Made by a program: the position numbers and the translations under genes. The notes under the pieces are model-generated. The model ran no database searches. It worked only from the letters and a program-made list of their open reading frames with translations, and was not told the origin of the DNA. Shown here piece by piece: positions 1 through 7,570 of a stretch of DNA of 64,000 nucleotides. Origin of the DNA: G963667915 sp965197385 (GTDB lineage Bacteria > Acidobacteriota > Vicinamibacteria > Vicinamibacterales > UBA823); contig CBDANA010000006.1 in NCBI GenBank assembly GCA_965197385.1, forward strand, positions 529,944-593,943. Direction: 5' to 3'. Positions within the stretch are counted from its first letter, which is position 1. The number at the start of each line of letters is the position of its first letter.

Positions 1-1
1 G

Positions 2-535
2 CTGCCGCTGTTTTTCGTGGCGCTATCCTGCGCCGCGTTGTCCTCCCTGATCGCCATGATCGAGCTGGCAACCCGGGTGCTGATGGACGGTGGAATGGCA
101 CGGGCCGTCGCCGTCCGACTCGTCGCCGTCGCCGCGGTCGTGTGTGGCATTCCCTCGGCCGTGAGCCTCGCCGTATTCGAGAACCAGGACTGGGTGTGGG
201 GTCTGGGGTTGATGATCAGCGGGCTGTTCGTCGCGGTCGCCGTGATCCGATACGGTCCGACCCGGTTTCGTCAGGAGTTGATCGAGCTGGAGCCGAGCCA
301 CGTACGGCTGGGGCGTCTGTACGACTGGACGATCACGTATCTGATCCCGGTGCAGTTCGCCGTCATGTTCGGCTGGTGGATGTATCAGGCGGTCGTCGTC
401 TACGACCCTGAGGCCTGGTGGAATCCCATCCGGATGTACAGCGTCGGTACCTGCGTGCTGCAGTGGGGCGTCGTCCTGGTCGTGCTGCGACTTTTGAACG
501 ACAGGATCGCGGCAGCGAGCACGCGACCGGCGTGA
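2..535 (+). CDS. Sodium-dependent (NSS/SNF-type) transporter, C-terminal part
   Basis: The reading frame is open from the window edge, so the N-terminus lies outside. About 177 residues remain, with four to five hydrophobic membrane segments. The segment FFVALSCAALSSLIAMIEL and the later IPSAVSLAVFENQDWVWGLG closely resemble the last third of bacterial neurotransmitter:sodium symporters, which import amino acids or related solutes by Na+ coupling. The polytopic C-terminus ends in a short charged tail. Nothing downstream is cotranscribed: the next gene is a truncated bacilliredoxin about 90 bp away. Family assignment is good; the substrate cannot be read. Confidence 0.75.
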   Translation: MPLFFVALSCAALSSLIAMIELATRVLMDGGMARAVAVRLVAVAAVVCGIPSAVSLAVFENQDWVWGLGLMISGLFVAVAVIRYGPTRFRQELIELEPSHVRLGRLYDWTITYLIPVQFAVMFGWWMYQAVVVYDPEAWWNPIRMYSVGTCVLQWGVVLVVLRLLNDRIAAASTRPA

Positions 536-625
536 GGCTGCGCCCCGGGGGTGTGCTACGCTGTCCCTGTGAGGGTCGTCGGTTCGGACGAACGGGCCGC
601 GACGTTACCAAGAGGAGAGGTGAAG

Positions 626-733
626 GTGTATCCAGAATTCTTTATCCAGCCGATGCGCGAGGAGTTGACCCGTCACGGCGTTCAGGAGCTTCGCACGGCT
701 GACGACGTCGACACGGTCCTCGGCTCGATGTGA
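626..733 (+). pseudogene. Bacilliredoxin (BrxA/BrxB, DUF1094) N-terminal fragment cut by IS481
   Basis: The GTG at 626 follows an AGAGGAG ribosome site at 611-617 and starts VYPEFFIQPMREELTRHGVQ followed by ELRTADDVDTVL. This is the characteristic start of BrxA/BrxB, small thioredoxin-fold proteins that remove bacillithiol from mixed disulfides. Family members are about 140 residues with a CGC redox motif further on. Here the frame stops after 35 residues, before the redox site, exactly where the IS481 end begins at about 735. The rest of the gene is not seen on the far side of the element, so the insertion came with a deletion or rearrangement. Non-functional as it stands. Confidence 0.7.
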
Positions 734-734
734 T

Positions 735-1725
735 GTATACGACCTAGCTGGACAGTGACAATGTAGCTCATCCGAGCTTCTCGCGGAGCGTTTCGTAGGG
801 TGTCTTCTCCTGGAACGCTCCGTGCGGGCGTTGGTCGTTGTAGAAGTTCTCCCATTCGACGAGCTTCTCATTGAGATCGACGGCACCCGTGTACGTCAGC
901 AGCTGATAGCACTCTTGCTTGTCGGTCCGATGTGACCGCTCCACCTGGCCGTTGAGCTGTGGCGTCCGGGCCTTGATGTAGACGTGCCGGATGCCATAGT
1001 CGGCCAGGTGCCAATGAAACTGGGCTTGGAACTCATGGCCACGGTCGGTCCGTACCGGATGCATCCGAAACGGAAACTTCTTGATCACGTAGTCGAGGCA
1101 GTGCATGGCGTTCTTCTGGGTATGGCGCGTGTAGACCTTCAACGCTCGGATGCGTGTCGCGTCATCAATGGCCGTGTACTGATATCGCTGCGTCGCCCGC
1201 CTGTCTTTCCCGACGAGCTTCAGGAACGTGACGTCAACCTGCACGTGGTGCCCAGGGACCTGCTTGGCGTACCGGTGCGTGTGCCCCGCTCGTCGCCCGA
1301 CGCGACTGGGTAAGCGCTTCAGGCCGTGGCGCCGGAGGAGGCGGGAGACCCCGGCTTCGAAATCGTGCTGCCGTGATAGCGCTCGAGATACCAAACGATG
1401 CGGATGGGGCCGAGGTGAGACGTGCGGCGGAGATGAAGGACCTTCTCGACGATGGCGGGGGGCGTGCGGAGCCGTGGGGTGTACGGGCACGGCTTCTGGG
1501 TGACCAGGCCCTCATCCCCAGGGGTCTCATACGCCTTCTTCCAGACGTAGAACCCTGACCTTGCGACGCCGAAGTAGCGGCAGGTCTTTCGCACGTTGCC
1601 GATCCGCGCCGCGTGCTCCAAGACCCGTTTCTTGCGCCGAATGTCCCGCTGAGCTTTGTTCATGACCGACCTCCAGATTCTGGACACCTCCGGGTACACA
1701 ATGTGTCCAGCGAGGTCGGAATTTC
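735..1725 (-). mobile_element. IS481-family insertion sequence
   Basis: The imperfect terminal inverted repeats can be read as CGACCTAGCTGGACA at 740-754 and its near-reverse complement TGTCCAGCGAGGTCG at 1704-1718. They bracket one integrase-type transposase gene on the minus strand. The left end interrupts a bacilliredoxin gene. The exact outer bases and target duplication are not clear because neither flank is intact. Confidence 0.7.
768..1663 (-). pseudogene. IS481-family transposase, frameshifted
   Basis: The start ATG at 1663 has GGAGG upstream and gives MNKAQRDIRRKKRVLEHA followed by a helix-turn-helix region. The second half contains the rve integrase core with VQVDVTFLKLVGKD (first Asp), HPVRTDRGHEFQ (second Asp) and LNGQVERSHRTDKQE (Glu). 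The two halves lie in different frames. The change falls near 1357-1372, where the minus strand codes LERYHG in one frame and DFEAGVSRLLRRHGL in the next. IS481 transposases are normally a single frame, so this copy is probably dead unless it is rescued by frameshifting. Confidence 0.8.
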
Positions 1726-1971
1726 CTACACCGGAGGAACTCACAAACCTGGGCCTTAGCTCCCCCTCCATTGTCATCCTGGCGAATGCGGGTTCGCATC
1801 GCCTCGGCCTGCCGGGTTATCTCTTGCGTGTCCATCTACGTGTCTTGTCTGCCAACTACTTGAACTCCTACGCCTCAACCGTGATCTTACATCCATGCAA
1901 CAACGCCGTGTGTAGCGACCGGTGGACAAAGCCCAGTAGTGGATCATTTTGCACTGGAACCAAAATTACTG

Positions 1972-2345
1972 TCATGGCTCGCTCGTCAGCAACCGGAACG
2001 CCCGCACCCACTCCGACGGGATCCGATCGGTCTTATTGCAGCGGGCATTGAGCTCCGCACGAAGCTTGGCGCCATACGGCACGACGATGTAGCCAGTCTG
2101 CCGATCACCGACTATCAGGCAGTCTTTCTGCTCTGCTAAGTACAGCGCTACAAGCAGGCATAGACAGGCACCCAGTTTATCTTGATCGCTCTTGCGCGGC
2201 GAAGTTTTCCGGGTAGCGTCCTCGATCTACCGAACGATTTCCACGAGTCCGCGCTCACTGAATACACCTGACGCCTTGTTGCAGACGTGCTTCCAGTCCG
2301 AGATCGAAAACGTTTGCCGCCGCGCCGGGTGTACGTTGTCAGACC
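1972..2345 (-). pseudogene. DUF429-like (RNase H-fold) protein remnant with internal stop
   Basis: Reading the minus strand from about 2342 gives VHPARRQTFSISDWKHVCNK and then GVFSERGLVEIVR, an in-frame TAG, and the continuation SDQDKLGACLCLLVALYLAE, QTGYIVVPYGAKLRAEL, ending LLTSEP at a TGA (1972-1974). The acidic-plus-hydrophobic helix followed by a 'GYIVVP' strand recalls the C-terminal half of DUF429 predicted nucleases. The 5' end is cut by the neighbouring IS3 element. The family call is from pattern memory and moderate; the nonsense codon and truncation are directly visible. Confidence 0.4.
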
Positions 2346-3379
2346 AAGTTGGACACTTCGGCGCCGTTGCGTAGAGACACATCCGAGCGAATGGCCGCGT
2401 GATGCGGCCCGTGTAAGTTCTCGCGTTTCCGTTGCTGCAGCGTCCGCTGTTTAATGCGTGCCCGGCGCGCCAGGATGGTGACCTGCCGTCCGTGAAACAT
2501 GTCGGCGGGCGTCACGTTCTGCAGCGCCTCATGATACCGCCGGTGATTGTAGTCCTCCACGAAATGGGCGACCGCCCGTTCCACGTCCCACGGCGTGTAG
2601 TAGTGCTCGAGTTTCACGACGTTCTTCAGCGAGCGGTGGTACCGCTCGATCTTCCCCTGGGTCATCGGGTGATACGGTGCGCTGCGCGTGTGCGGCAGCC
2701 CGTGGGCCTCCAGATAGGTCGCGAGCTGCCCCGAGATGTAGCAGGGCCCATTGTCGTTGAGCAAGCGCGGGCGATGCGCCACCGGGACCGCATCGACGCC
2801 GGTGGCGGCACGTGCCAAGTCGAGGGTCTCCATGACGTCCATGGCCTGCATCGACGTGCGCAGGGTCCAGGCCAGGATGTACCGCGAGTAGTCATCGAGC
2901 ACGGTCGACAAGTAGTACCAGCCCCAGCCCACCACGTGGAGATACGTAAAGTCGGTTTGCCACAGCTCGTTCGGCCGGTGCGTCGGCTGCTGAAACACCT
3001 TGCCCGCCGACAGCACGACGAAGGCCGGGCTGGTGATCAGGTCGAAGGCTTTCAGAATGCGATAGACGCTCGATTCCGAAAGGAAATGCGCCTCCCGGTC
3101 CGTGAATTGCCAGGCCAGTTCCCGCGGCGTGCGCTCGGGCACGGCCAAGGCGAGGTCGACGACCTGTTGTCGCACCCGTGGTGGAATGCGATTCCAGTGC
3201 CGCCGCGCAGCCGGCGGGCGGGCCGCGAGCCCATCCAATCCGCCCTCGGCGTAGCGGCGATACCACGTGTAGAACGTCGCGCGCGGCACCTGGAGCTCGC
3301 GGAGCGTCTGCCGGACGGGCAGATCCGAGCCTTCGACCAAGCGAATGACTTCGGCCTTCTCGGCCGCCGTCAGTCGCAC
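2339..3379 (-). CDS. IS3-family transposase orfB (DDE integrase)
   Basis: A 346-residue protein. The N-terminal helix-turn-helix (residues 1-60) includes RATFYTWYRRYAEGGLDGL. The rve core carries the three acidic motifs: ELWQTDFTYLHVVGWGW, RLLNDNGPCYISGQL and MTQGKIERYHRSLKN. It starts inside the end of orfA with a 10-bp overlap, the usual IS3 arrangement in which a -1 frameshift makes the OrfAB fusion transposase. No internal stop or frameshift is seen, so this is one of the few transposases here that looks intact. It acts on the element's own ends. Confidence 0.9.
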   Translation of the reverse strand: MRLTAAEKAEVIRLVEGSDLPVRQTLRELQVPRATFYTWYRRYAEGGLDGLAARPPAARRHWNRIPPRVRQQVVDLALAVPERTPRELAWQFTDREAHFLSESSVYRILKAFDLITSPAFVVLSAGKVFQQPTHRPNELWQTDFTYLHVVGWGWYYLSTVLDDYSRYILAWTLRTSMQAMDVMETLDLARAATGVDAVPVAHRPRLLNDNGPCYISGQLATYLEAHGLPHTRSAPYHPMTQGKIERYHRSLKNVVKLEHYYTPWDVERAVAHFVEDYNHRRYHEALQNVTPADMFHGRQVTILARRARIKQRTLQQRKRENLHGPHHAAIRSDVSLRNGAEVSNLV

Positions 3380-3772
3380 GTGTCGTCTCCCGAGTCGGAG
3401 CCCGTCACGTTTTTTTTGAGCAGGCGGTTTTCGAGGACGACCTCGGCCACGAGCTGCTTCAGGCGGCTATTCTCCTTGCGCAGATCGGTGACCTCGGGGG
3501 CCGTCGCTTCACGGCTCGTATCGCCGACAAGACGCTTCTTGCCGGCCTCGAGAAACTCCTTGCTCCACCGGTAGTACAGATTCGGCGCCAGCCCTTCCTT
3601 CCGGCACAGCGTGGCGATGCGCTCCTCGCCGCGCAGGCCCTCGAGTACGATCCGAATCTTCTCTTCGGCTGAAAACCGCCGGCGCGTCTTCCGCCGGATT
3701 TCCTGCACGACTCTTTCTGGCGACGCTTCCTTGCCCATGGGGATCCTCCTCCCCTGGCTCGGAAGTGTCTCT
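2349..3772 (-). mobile_element. IS3-family element (two-ORF type), intact reading frames
   Basis: Imperfect inverted ends share GACACTTC followed by a GC-rich patch (2352-2365 and, reversed, 3755-3769). They enclose an orfA/orfB pair on the minus strand. The 3' end of orfB runs out through the inverted repeat and stops about 10 bp into flanking DNA at 2339. The element separates the DUF429-like remnant from a truncated small gene at 3778-4011. Confidence 0.75.
3370..3738 (-). CDS. IS3-family orfA (DNA-binding helix-turn-helix protein)
   Basis: A 122-residue basic protein. It has a transposase_8-type helix-turn-helix (RRRFSAEEKIRIVLEGLRGE, then IATLCRKEGLAPNLYYRWSK) followed by a leucine-zipper-like coiled coil (VTDLRKENSRLKQLVAEVVL). 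This is the end-recognition half of an IS3 transposase. It overlaps orfB by 10 bp in a different frame, consistent with programmed frameshifting. A run of seven A on the coding strand just before the overlap, within the lysine codons of LLKKN, is a plausible slippery site. Confidence 0.88.
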   Translation of the reverse strand: MGKEASPERVVQEIRRKTRRRFSAEEKIRIVLEGLRGEERIATLCRKEGLAPNLYYRWSKEFLEAGKKRLVGDTSREATAPEVTDLRKENSRLKQLVAEVVLENRLLKKNVTGSDSGDDTCD

Positions 3773-3777
3773 TACTT

Positions 3778-4011
3778 TCAGGGCCTCAATGGTCCAAAAG
3801 GGTCTGAACCCCTACAGGCATGGCTAGGGCTCTGGGGCCACGGGGGATTCAGATCGAGTCGATTTCTACCCCGACTCGGCACCTTGAACACCTCCCCGCT
3901 GACCACCCATCGGGTATCTCGATACACTGCGCGCCCAAAGGCGAGGCTCACTGCGCCAGAGTTCTTCAGTATGACGACTGGCCACTTTCGGGCGTAGATC
4001 ACTCGTTTCAT
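3778..4011 (-). CDS. Hypothetical protein, 3' end probably replaced by the IS3 junction
   Basis: The ATG at 4011 is preceded by a strong GGAGGA site, five bases away, so translation is likely. The product begins MKRVIYARKWPVVILKNSGA followed by VSLAFGRAVYRDTRWVV and a low-complexity, proline-rich tail. I do not recognise the family. The tail runs to the edge of the IS3 element, so the C-terminus may be foreign. No partner genes are evident. Confidence 0.4.
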   Translation of the reverse strand: MKRVIYARKWPVVILKNSGAVSLAFGRAVYRDTRWVVSGEVFKVPSRGRNRLDLNPPWPQSPSHACRGSDPFGPLRP

Positions 4012-4307
4012 GTTCGTCCTCCCACGCCGATTTTTTGGACTCCGAATCAGCCGCGCCATAAAACCCACGTCCGCGCGCACATCACGGTCGTGGAATTGTC
4101 GACGATCTGGTTCTATAACGAACTGTACCGCACCGACCGAGCCGAGCCGTTCTTATTGCCTAAGCTCAACCGACCGCCTGAGCCTGCCGCCGCGCCCGCC
4201 GGTTCTGGATTGTGGTGTCAGCGGTCCGAGTCGACGGTGCCGTTGGCCCGAGCCCGAGCTACCGGTATACTGCCCTGCGAGATCGTCCACTACGAAGGAG
4301 TCACTGC
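4012..4307. other. Intergenic region between divergent genes
   Basis: Nearly 300 bp between the divergent gene at 4011 and the VOC gene at 4308. It must hold promoters for one or both, but I see no convincing -35/-10 pair and no repeat or RNA gene. Confidence 0.4.
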
Positions 4308-4730
4308 ATGGCGCTGAGCACGTATCTGACGTTCGATGGCAACTGCCGCGAGGCGTTTGACTTCTACCGGTTGGTCTTCGGGGGTGAATTCGCCGTGATG
4401 CAGACGTTCGCGGACGGGCCGCCCGACATACCGATGCCCGAAGGCGCACAGGATCTCGTCATGCACGTTTCCCTGCCGGTCGGGTCGAGCGTCCTGATGG
4501 GGAGCGACAGGGGTCCGGGTTTCGGCCCGCCGCTGGTCGCGGGCAACAGCTTCTCCATCTCCATCGCGGGCCAGAGCCGCGAGCATTGCGACGAGGTGTT
4601 CGCGAAGCTGTCGGCGGGCGGTAAGGCGACGATGCCGCTACAGGAGATGTTCTGGGGTGCGTACTACGGGATGTGCACTGACAGGTTCGGCATCAACTGG
4701 ATGATCAACTACGACCTGCCGAAGAGCTGA
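4308..4730 (+). CDS. VOC-superfamily PhnB-like protein
   Basis: The start ATG at 4308 has GAAGGAG at 4294-4300. The 140-residue protein begins ALSTYLTFDGNCREAFDFYR, the hallmark of the PhnB / 3-demethylubiquinone-methyltransferase-like branch of the vicinal oxygen chelate (glyoxalase/bleomycin-resistance) fold. The C-terminal half has MFWGAYYGMCTDRFGINWMI, also typical. Such proteins are cytoplasmic and mostly of unknown substrate. It stands alone: no operon partner, with mobile elements on both sides. Family is secure; function is not. Confidence 0.85.
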   Translation: MALSTYLTFDGNCREAFDFYRLVFGGEFAVMQTFADGPPDIPMPEGAQDLVMHVSLPVGSSVLMGSDRGPGFGPPLVAGNSFSISIAGQSREHCDEVFAKLSAGGKATMPLQEMFWGAYYGMCTDRFGINWMINYDLPKS

Positions 4731-4969
4731 GCGGGCCGACTCCTCTGTCCGACCAGGACGCTCCAGTCAGACCCAGGCCGTGCGGGTACTGCGCCCGCAT
4801 CCCGCACCCGGGAAATCGCGGCGCTCCGCTCGCGTCGTCATCGGGTCAGGGGTCGGCGACGGACGGTTCGGAACTGTACGGGCGAGCAAGGAGCGGCGCG
4901 GCGTCAGCGGTGGCGTCGCCCGTCTGGTGGTCGCGGCCAGCGAGTGGTGCTTGCGCCATTCGCTGTTGA

Positions 4970-6070
4970 TCAGGCAGCCGATCTGTGTTCGTGCGGCCAC
5001 GAGAACGATGACAGCGCGGCTGGGCTAGTTTGCATGAGCTGGACGGCGCCGGGAACGCGTACGACCGCCACATGGAATGCGTAGAGAGCGGCCGGCGCCG
5101 TGAAGATGTCGCGCCAGTTCATTGGCGCGTTCACCAAGCCGGCTTGCATCGCTGGCGTCCGGGTCTCTCGACCGAACTTCAACGCCCTGTGCGGCCGGAT
5201 GACATTGTAAGAGCAGCGCAAGAGGTCGACGTGCCCGTGGAGCTGGTCGGCGCCACGGGCGTGGCAGGGCGAGCGACGGCGCAAGTACGCCGAGCCTTGG
5301 CGAATCGTGAGGTTGAGACGCTCGACGAACGAGGTGTGCAGGGTCTCGGAATCCTCCGACTCCCACAGCGCAGCCTTCAGCCGACCCGCCGTGCCGATCC
5401 TCCGGCGCCGTTCGACTCGGACGACGCGATCGTTCCGCCGAGTCTTGAGCGCTTGACCATAGACGCACGCCGACCCAAAGGGGCGCTCAATCACCCCAAC
5501 GTAGTCCTCGAACCCCTCGGTCGCGATCAGCGGGAATCCCACCACGCGTCCGCGGAGGATGACGTCGTTGAGGACGGCCGTGGCGTTTCGAGAGGAGCGG
5601 CGGCCGAGCACGCTCCCGGCCCACAATCGGGAACACACCTCGATGGCCGCACACAACCAGGGGGCTCTGCTCTTGGTGCCGATGAACGTGCAGAGCTCAT
5701 CAGCCGGCAGCTCAATGATTTCGAAGTCGCGCAACATCCGCTGGTTGAAGCGCTTCGCCGCTGTCGAGGCCCGCTCGAGCCATCGCGCGATGGTATTGCG
5801 GGAATGGCCCGTGACCCGGGCGGTCGCAGAAATGCTCACACCCTCGACGCGCAGGCTCGCAACCTGGTCGAATGCCCTACGAGCGCAGCGAAGGCCGCTG
5901 TACGCTGTCCCCGTGTGCGTGCTGACCGTTCCCCCGCAGACCGTGCAGCGGTACCGCCAGCGTCGGCCCCACTTCGTCGGAAACGAGCCGTGGCCCACGA
6001 TGTTGAGGCCCAGTTTTCCACGGTTGTCACACCCGCGCGTGGCGCAGGCCATCCCGTCGATCGCGTGCAT
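4970..6070 (-). CDS. IS1-family transposase
   Basis: A 366-residue protein. A Cys-rich zinc-binding N-terminus (CATRGCDNRG, YRCTVCGG) is followed by a helix-turn-helix (ATARVTGHSRNTIARWLE). The catalytic region has ELPADELCTFIGTKSR, LIATEGFEDYVGVIERPFG and SFVERLNLTIRQGSAYL, the pattern of the long IS1-like transposases of Acidobacteria. The second acidic site reads ATEGF, where relatives I recall have ATDGF, so an Asp-to-Glu change may have weakened the enzyme. An IS5 fragment adjoins its 5' side. Ends and target duplication were not identified. Confidence 0.8.
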   Translation of the reverse strand: MHAIDGMACATRGCDNRGKLGLNIVGHGSFPTKWGRRWRYRCTVCGGTVSTHTGTAYSGLRCARRAFDQVASLRVEGVSISATARVTGHSRNTIARWLERASTAAKRFNQRMLRDFEIIELPADELCTFIGTKSRAPWLCAAIEVCSRLWAGSVLGRRSSRNATAVLNDVILRGRVVGFPLIATEGFEDYVGVIERPFGSACVYGQALKTRRNDRVVRVERRRRIGTAGRLKAALWESEDSETLHTSFVERLNLTIRQGSAYLRRRSPCHARGADQLHGHVDLLRCSYNVIRPHRALKFGRETRTPAMQAGLVNAPMNWRDIFTAPAALYAFHVAVVRVPGAVQLMQTSPAALSSFSWPHEHRSAA

Positions 6071-6114
6071 CGCTCACGTGTACCTGGGGGGAACCCGCGG
6101 TTTTCGCCGACCGA

Positions 6115-6351
6115 TCAACAGCGACCGGCGCAAGCACCCTTCGCCGTAGCCCATTCACCCTCGCCGACGATCGATAGACCACTGCTGTCGATGATGAGGT
6201 GAAGGCCCGCGCGCTTTAGTACGCGCCGTAGCGAGAGATCGAGGTGAAACCAGATGGTGATGTCGCCTCGGCGAACCAGAGCTCGATCGTAGGATGCCCA
6301 GTTCTTGACGCGGTATTTCGTCTTGTATTTTGGATGAACCCTCGACTTCAT
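6115..6351 (-). pseudogene. IS5-family transposase N-terminal fragment
   Basis: The frame begins MKSRVHPKYKTKYRVKNWAS and continues YDRALVRRGDITIWF, then LIIDSSGLSIVGEGEW, the standard opening of one branch of IS5-family DDE transposases. The segment between them is shorter than usual, suggesting an internal deletion, and everything after the GEGEW motif is missing. The fragment lies just beyond the 3' end of a group II intron on the same strand. Confidence 0.75.
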
Positions 6352-6393
6352 TCTTTCAGTCTGGTCTGCTGCCTCGAAACGTCGTACCGTATT

Positions 6394-6469
6394 GTCGAGT
6401 AGCCCCGGGGGATTGCTCCCCCGAGGCCCTCACCAGAACCGGACTAGGAGGTTTCCACCATCCGGCTCT
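6394..6469 (-). ncRNA. Group II intron 3' end (domains V and VI)
   Basis: On the minus strand, 6469-6435 reads AGAGCCGGATGGTGGAAACC then TCCTAGTCCGGTTCT: a domain V hairpin with the AGC triad, a GAAA loop and a closing GGTTCT. It is followed by a GC-rich hairpin (domain VI; CGGGGGAGCAATCCCCCG) ending near 6394. The intron-encoded protein is not upstream of it here: an IS6 element ends at about 6539. A matching intron 5' half lies at 10061-10821 on the opposite strand. Confidence 0.65.
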
Positions 6470-6538
6470 TCCGCTGATGTGCTCATGGCGATGCGCCCCA
6501 GATTCGCACGCGAATCCGAGGCACGGGCAGAGGATATG

Positions 6539-7323
6539 GCTTTGTCAACTTGCCGGACGCGGGCCGGGTCGCCGGCCAAGATCCGAACTTGGGCGGCTGC
6601 TCACGAAGCACACGTCACCACGTTCCATTCGGCGAACGCTCGGGTGCGGAGCGCGCGGTGATGAGCGGCTTGTAGGAGGTGCCGGCCGACGCGGAAGAGA
6701 TTCTGGACGACGCCGTGGACCGACGCGAAGCGTTGGAGGTGCGCGATCGATGTGAAGCCGCGCATCTGGCGCTCGCGGTGGCGGGTCGGTTGATGAGGCA
6801 CTTCGACGCGATTGTTCGCATACGGGGCTGTGCAGTGCATGACCGACGGGATCAGGGTACGGCAGGCGGCTTGATAGCTCGGCAGCTTGTTGGTGATCAA
6901 GCAGCGAGGGAGGGCGCCCTGTGTTTTCAAGAGCTTGCGGAAGAATCGGATCGCAGCTCGCCGATTCCGCCGGGGTTGCACGAGGATGTCGATCACATCC
7001 CCATCCTCGTCAACCGCCCGCCACAAGTACTGCGTCCGGCCCTGCATCCGCACGAACAGCTCATCGAGATACCACGTATCTCCCTGGCGCCGCCGCCGCC
7101 GCCGCCGCCGTCGCGCATACTCCAGCCCGAACGTCCGGCACCATTGGCGGATCGTCTCGTACGTGACGGTGATGCCGCGCTCGGCGAGGAGGTCCTCGAC
7201 GTCCCGAAAACTGAGGCTGAACCGGTGGTACAACCACACCGCGTGACTGATGACTTCCGACGGGAATCGGTATCCTCGGTAGCTCGGCATACGGCTACTG
7301 TGCCACGTCGGCACTCAAGTTGT
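6539..7323 (-). mobile_element. IS6-family element
   Basis: Short inverted ends are readable (GTCAACTTG near 6543 and, reversed, CAAGTTGTC near 7317). They enclose a single transposase. The 3' 294 bp of this element recurs in inverted orientation at 10822-11115. The left end of an IS110 copy abuts the upstream end directly at 7324. Confidence 0.75.
6601..7314 (-). CDS. IS6-family transposase with altered catalytic residue
   Basis: A 237-residue protein with the IS6 signature: YRGYRFPSEVISHAVWLYHR, a helix-turn-helix, DTWYLDELFVRMQGR (first Asp), then ITNKLPSYQAA and ANNRVEVPHQPTRHRERQMR (Glu). The second site reads ITNKL, where the other IS6 copy in this window (63477) has VTDKL. A catalytic Asp has become Asn, which should abolish strand transfer. 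A CG-rich trinucleotide run at 7087-7115 encodes about nine consecutive arginines, an expansion not seen in the other copy. Probably full length but inactive. Confidence 0.85.
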   Translation of the reverse strand: MPTWHSSRMPSYRGYRFPSEVISHAVWLYHRFSLSFRDVEDLLAERGITVTYETIRQWCRTFGLEYARRRRRRRRRQGDTWYLDELFVRMQGRTQYLWRAVDEDGDVIDILVQPRRNRRAAIRFFRKLLKTQGALPRCLITNKLPSYQAACRTLIPSVMHCTAPYANNRVEVPHQPTRHRERQMRGFTSIAHLQRFASVHGVVQNLFRVGRHLLQAAHHRALRTRAFAEWNVVTCAS

Positions 7324-7570
7324 CTGTGAGCATGATTCCCCTGCCTGTCGGGGTTGCTCAGTGACACCGGTGGGTGCCGGTCTGGCCTGACCCACAAGTT
7401 GACTGACCTACGGTCCTGGCTACTGAACTGTCGGTCATCGTCCGTCGGCGATTGACACGGCAACCCGTCTGACCGGATGGGGTGACCCAATAGGGGCCTG
7501 CTGCAACGTCGACCCATCAAGTCCTGTCCGCCCATCCGGCCGACGCACCAGCACCCGAGGAGGCCACCCG
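7324..7570 (+). ncRNA. Putative bridge (seek) RNA region of IS110-A copy 1
   Basis: IS110-subgroup elements encode a structured bridge RNA in the non-coding left end, whose two loops pair with donor and target DNA. Visible pairing: CACCGG (7365-7370) with CCGGT (7377-7381), and CCGGATGGG (7473-7481) with CCCATCCGG (7531-7539), enclosing a ~50-nt internal loop. Relative to copy 2 this leader lacks 5, 2 and 1 bases, near 7381, 7482 and 7519, all at or inside these loops. No RNA was demonstrated; the role is inferred from family biology and position. Confidence 0.5.

Noticed and set aside
984..1313. Plus-strand frames opposite the IS481 transposase
   Set aside because: They are GC-rich shadows of the minus-strand gene, with no ribosome site and no recognisable domain.
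2432..3574. A 380-residue plus-strand frame over the IS3 element
   Set aside because: It is antisense to intact orfA and orfB and has arginine-rich, non-protein-like composition.
5030..6202. A 390-residue plus-strand frame over the IS1-like transposase
   Set aside because: Antisense shadow; the minus strand carries clear transposase motifs.
7087..7115. The (CGC/CGG) run as a possible slippage-regulated switch
   Set aside because: It encodes arginines inside a transposase already lacking a catalytic Asp, so there is no evidence of phase variation from one sequence.
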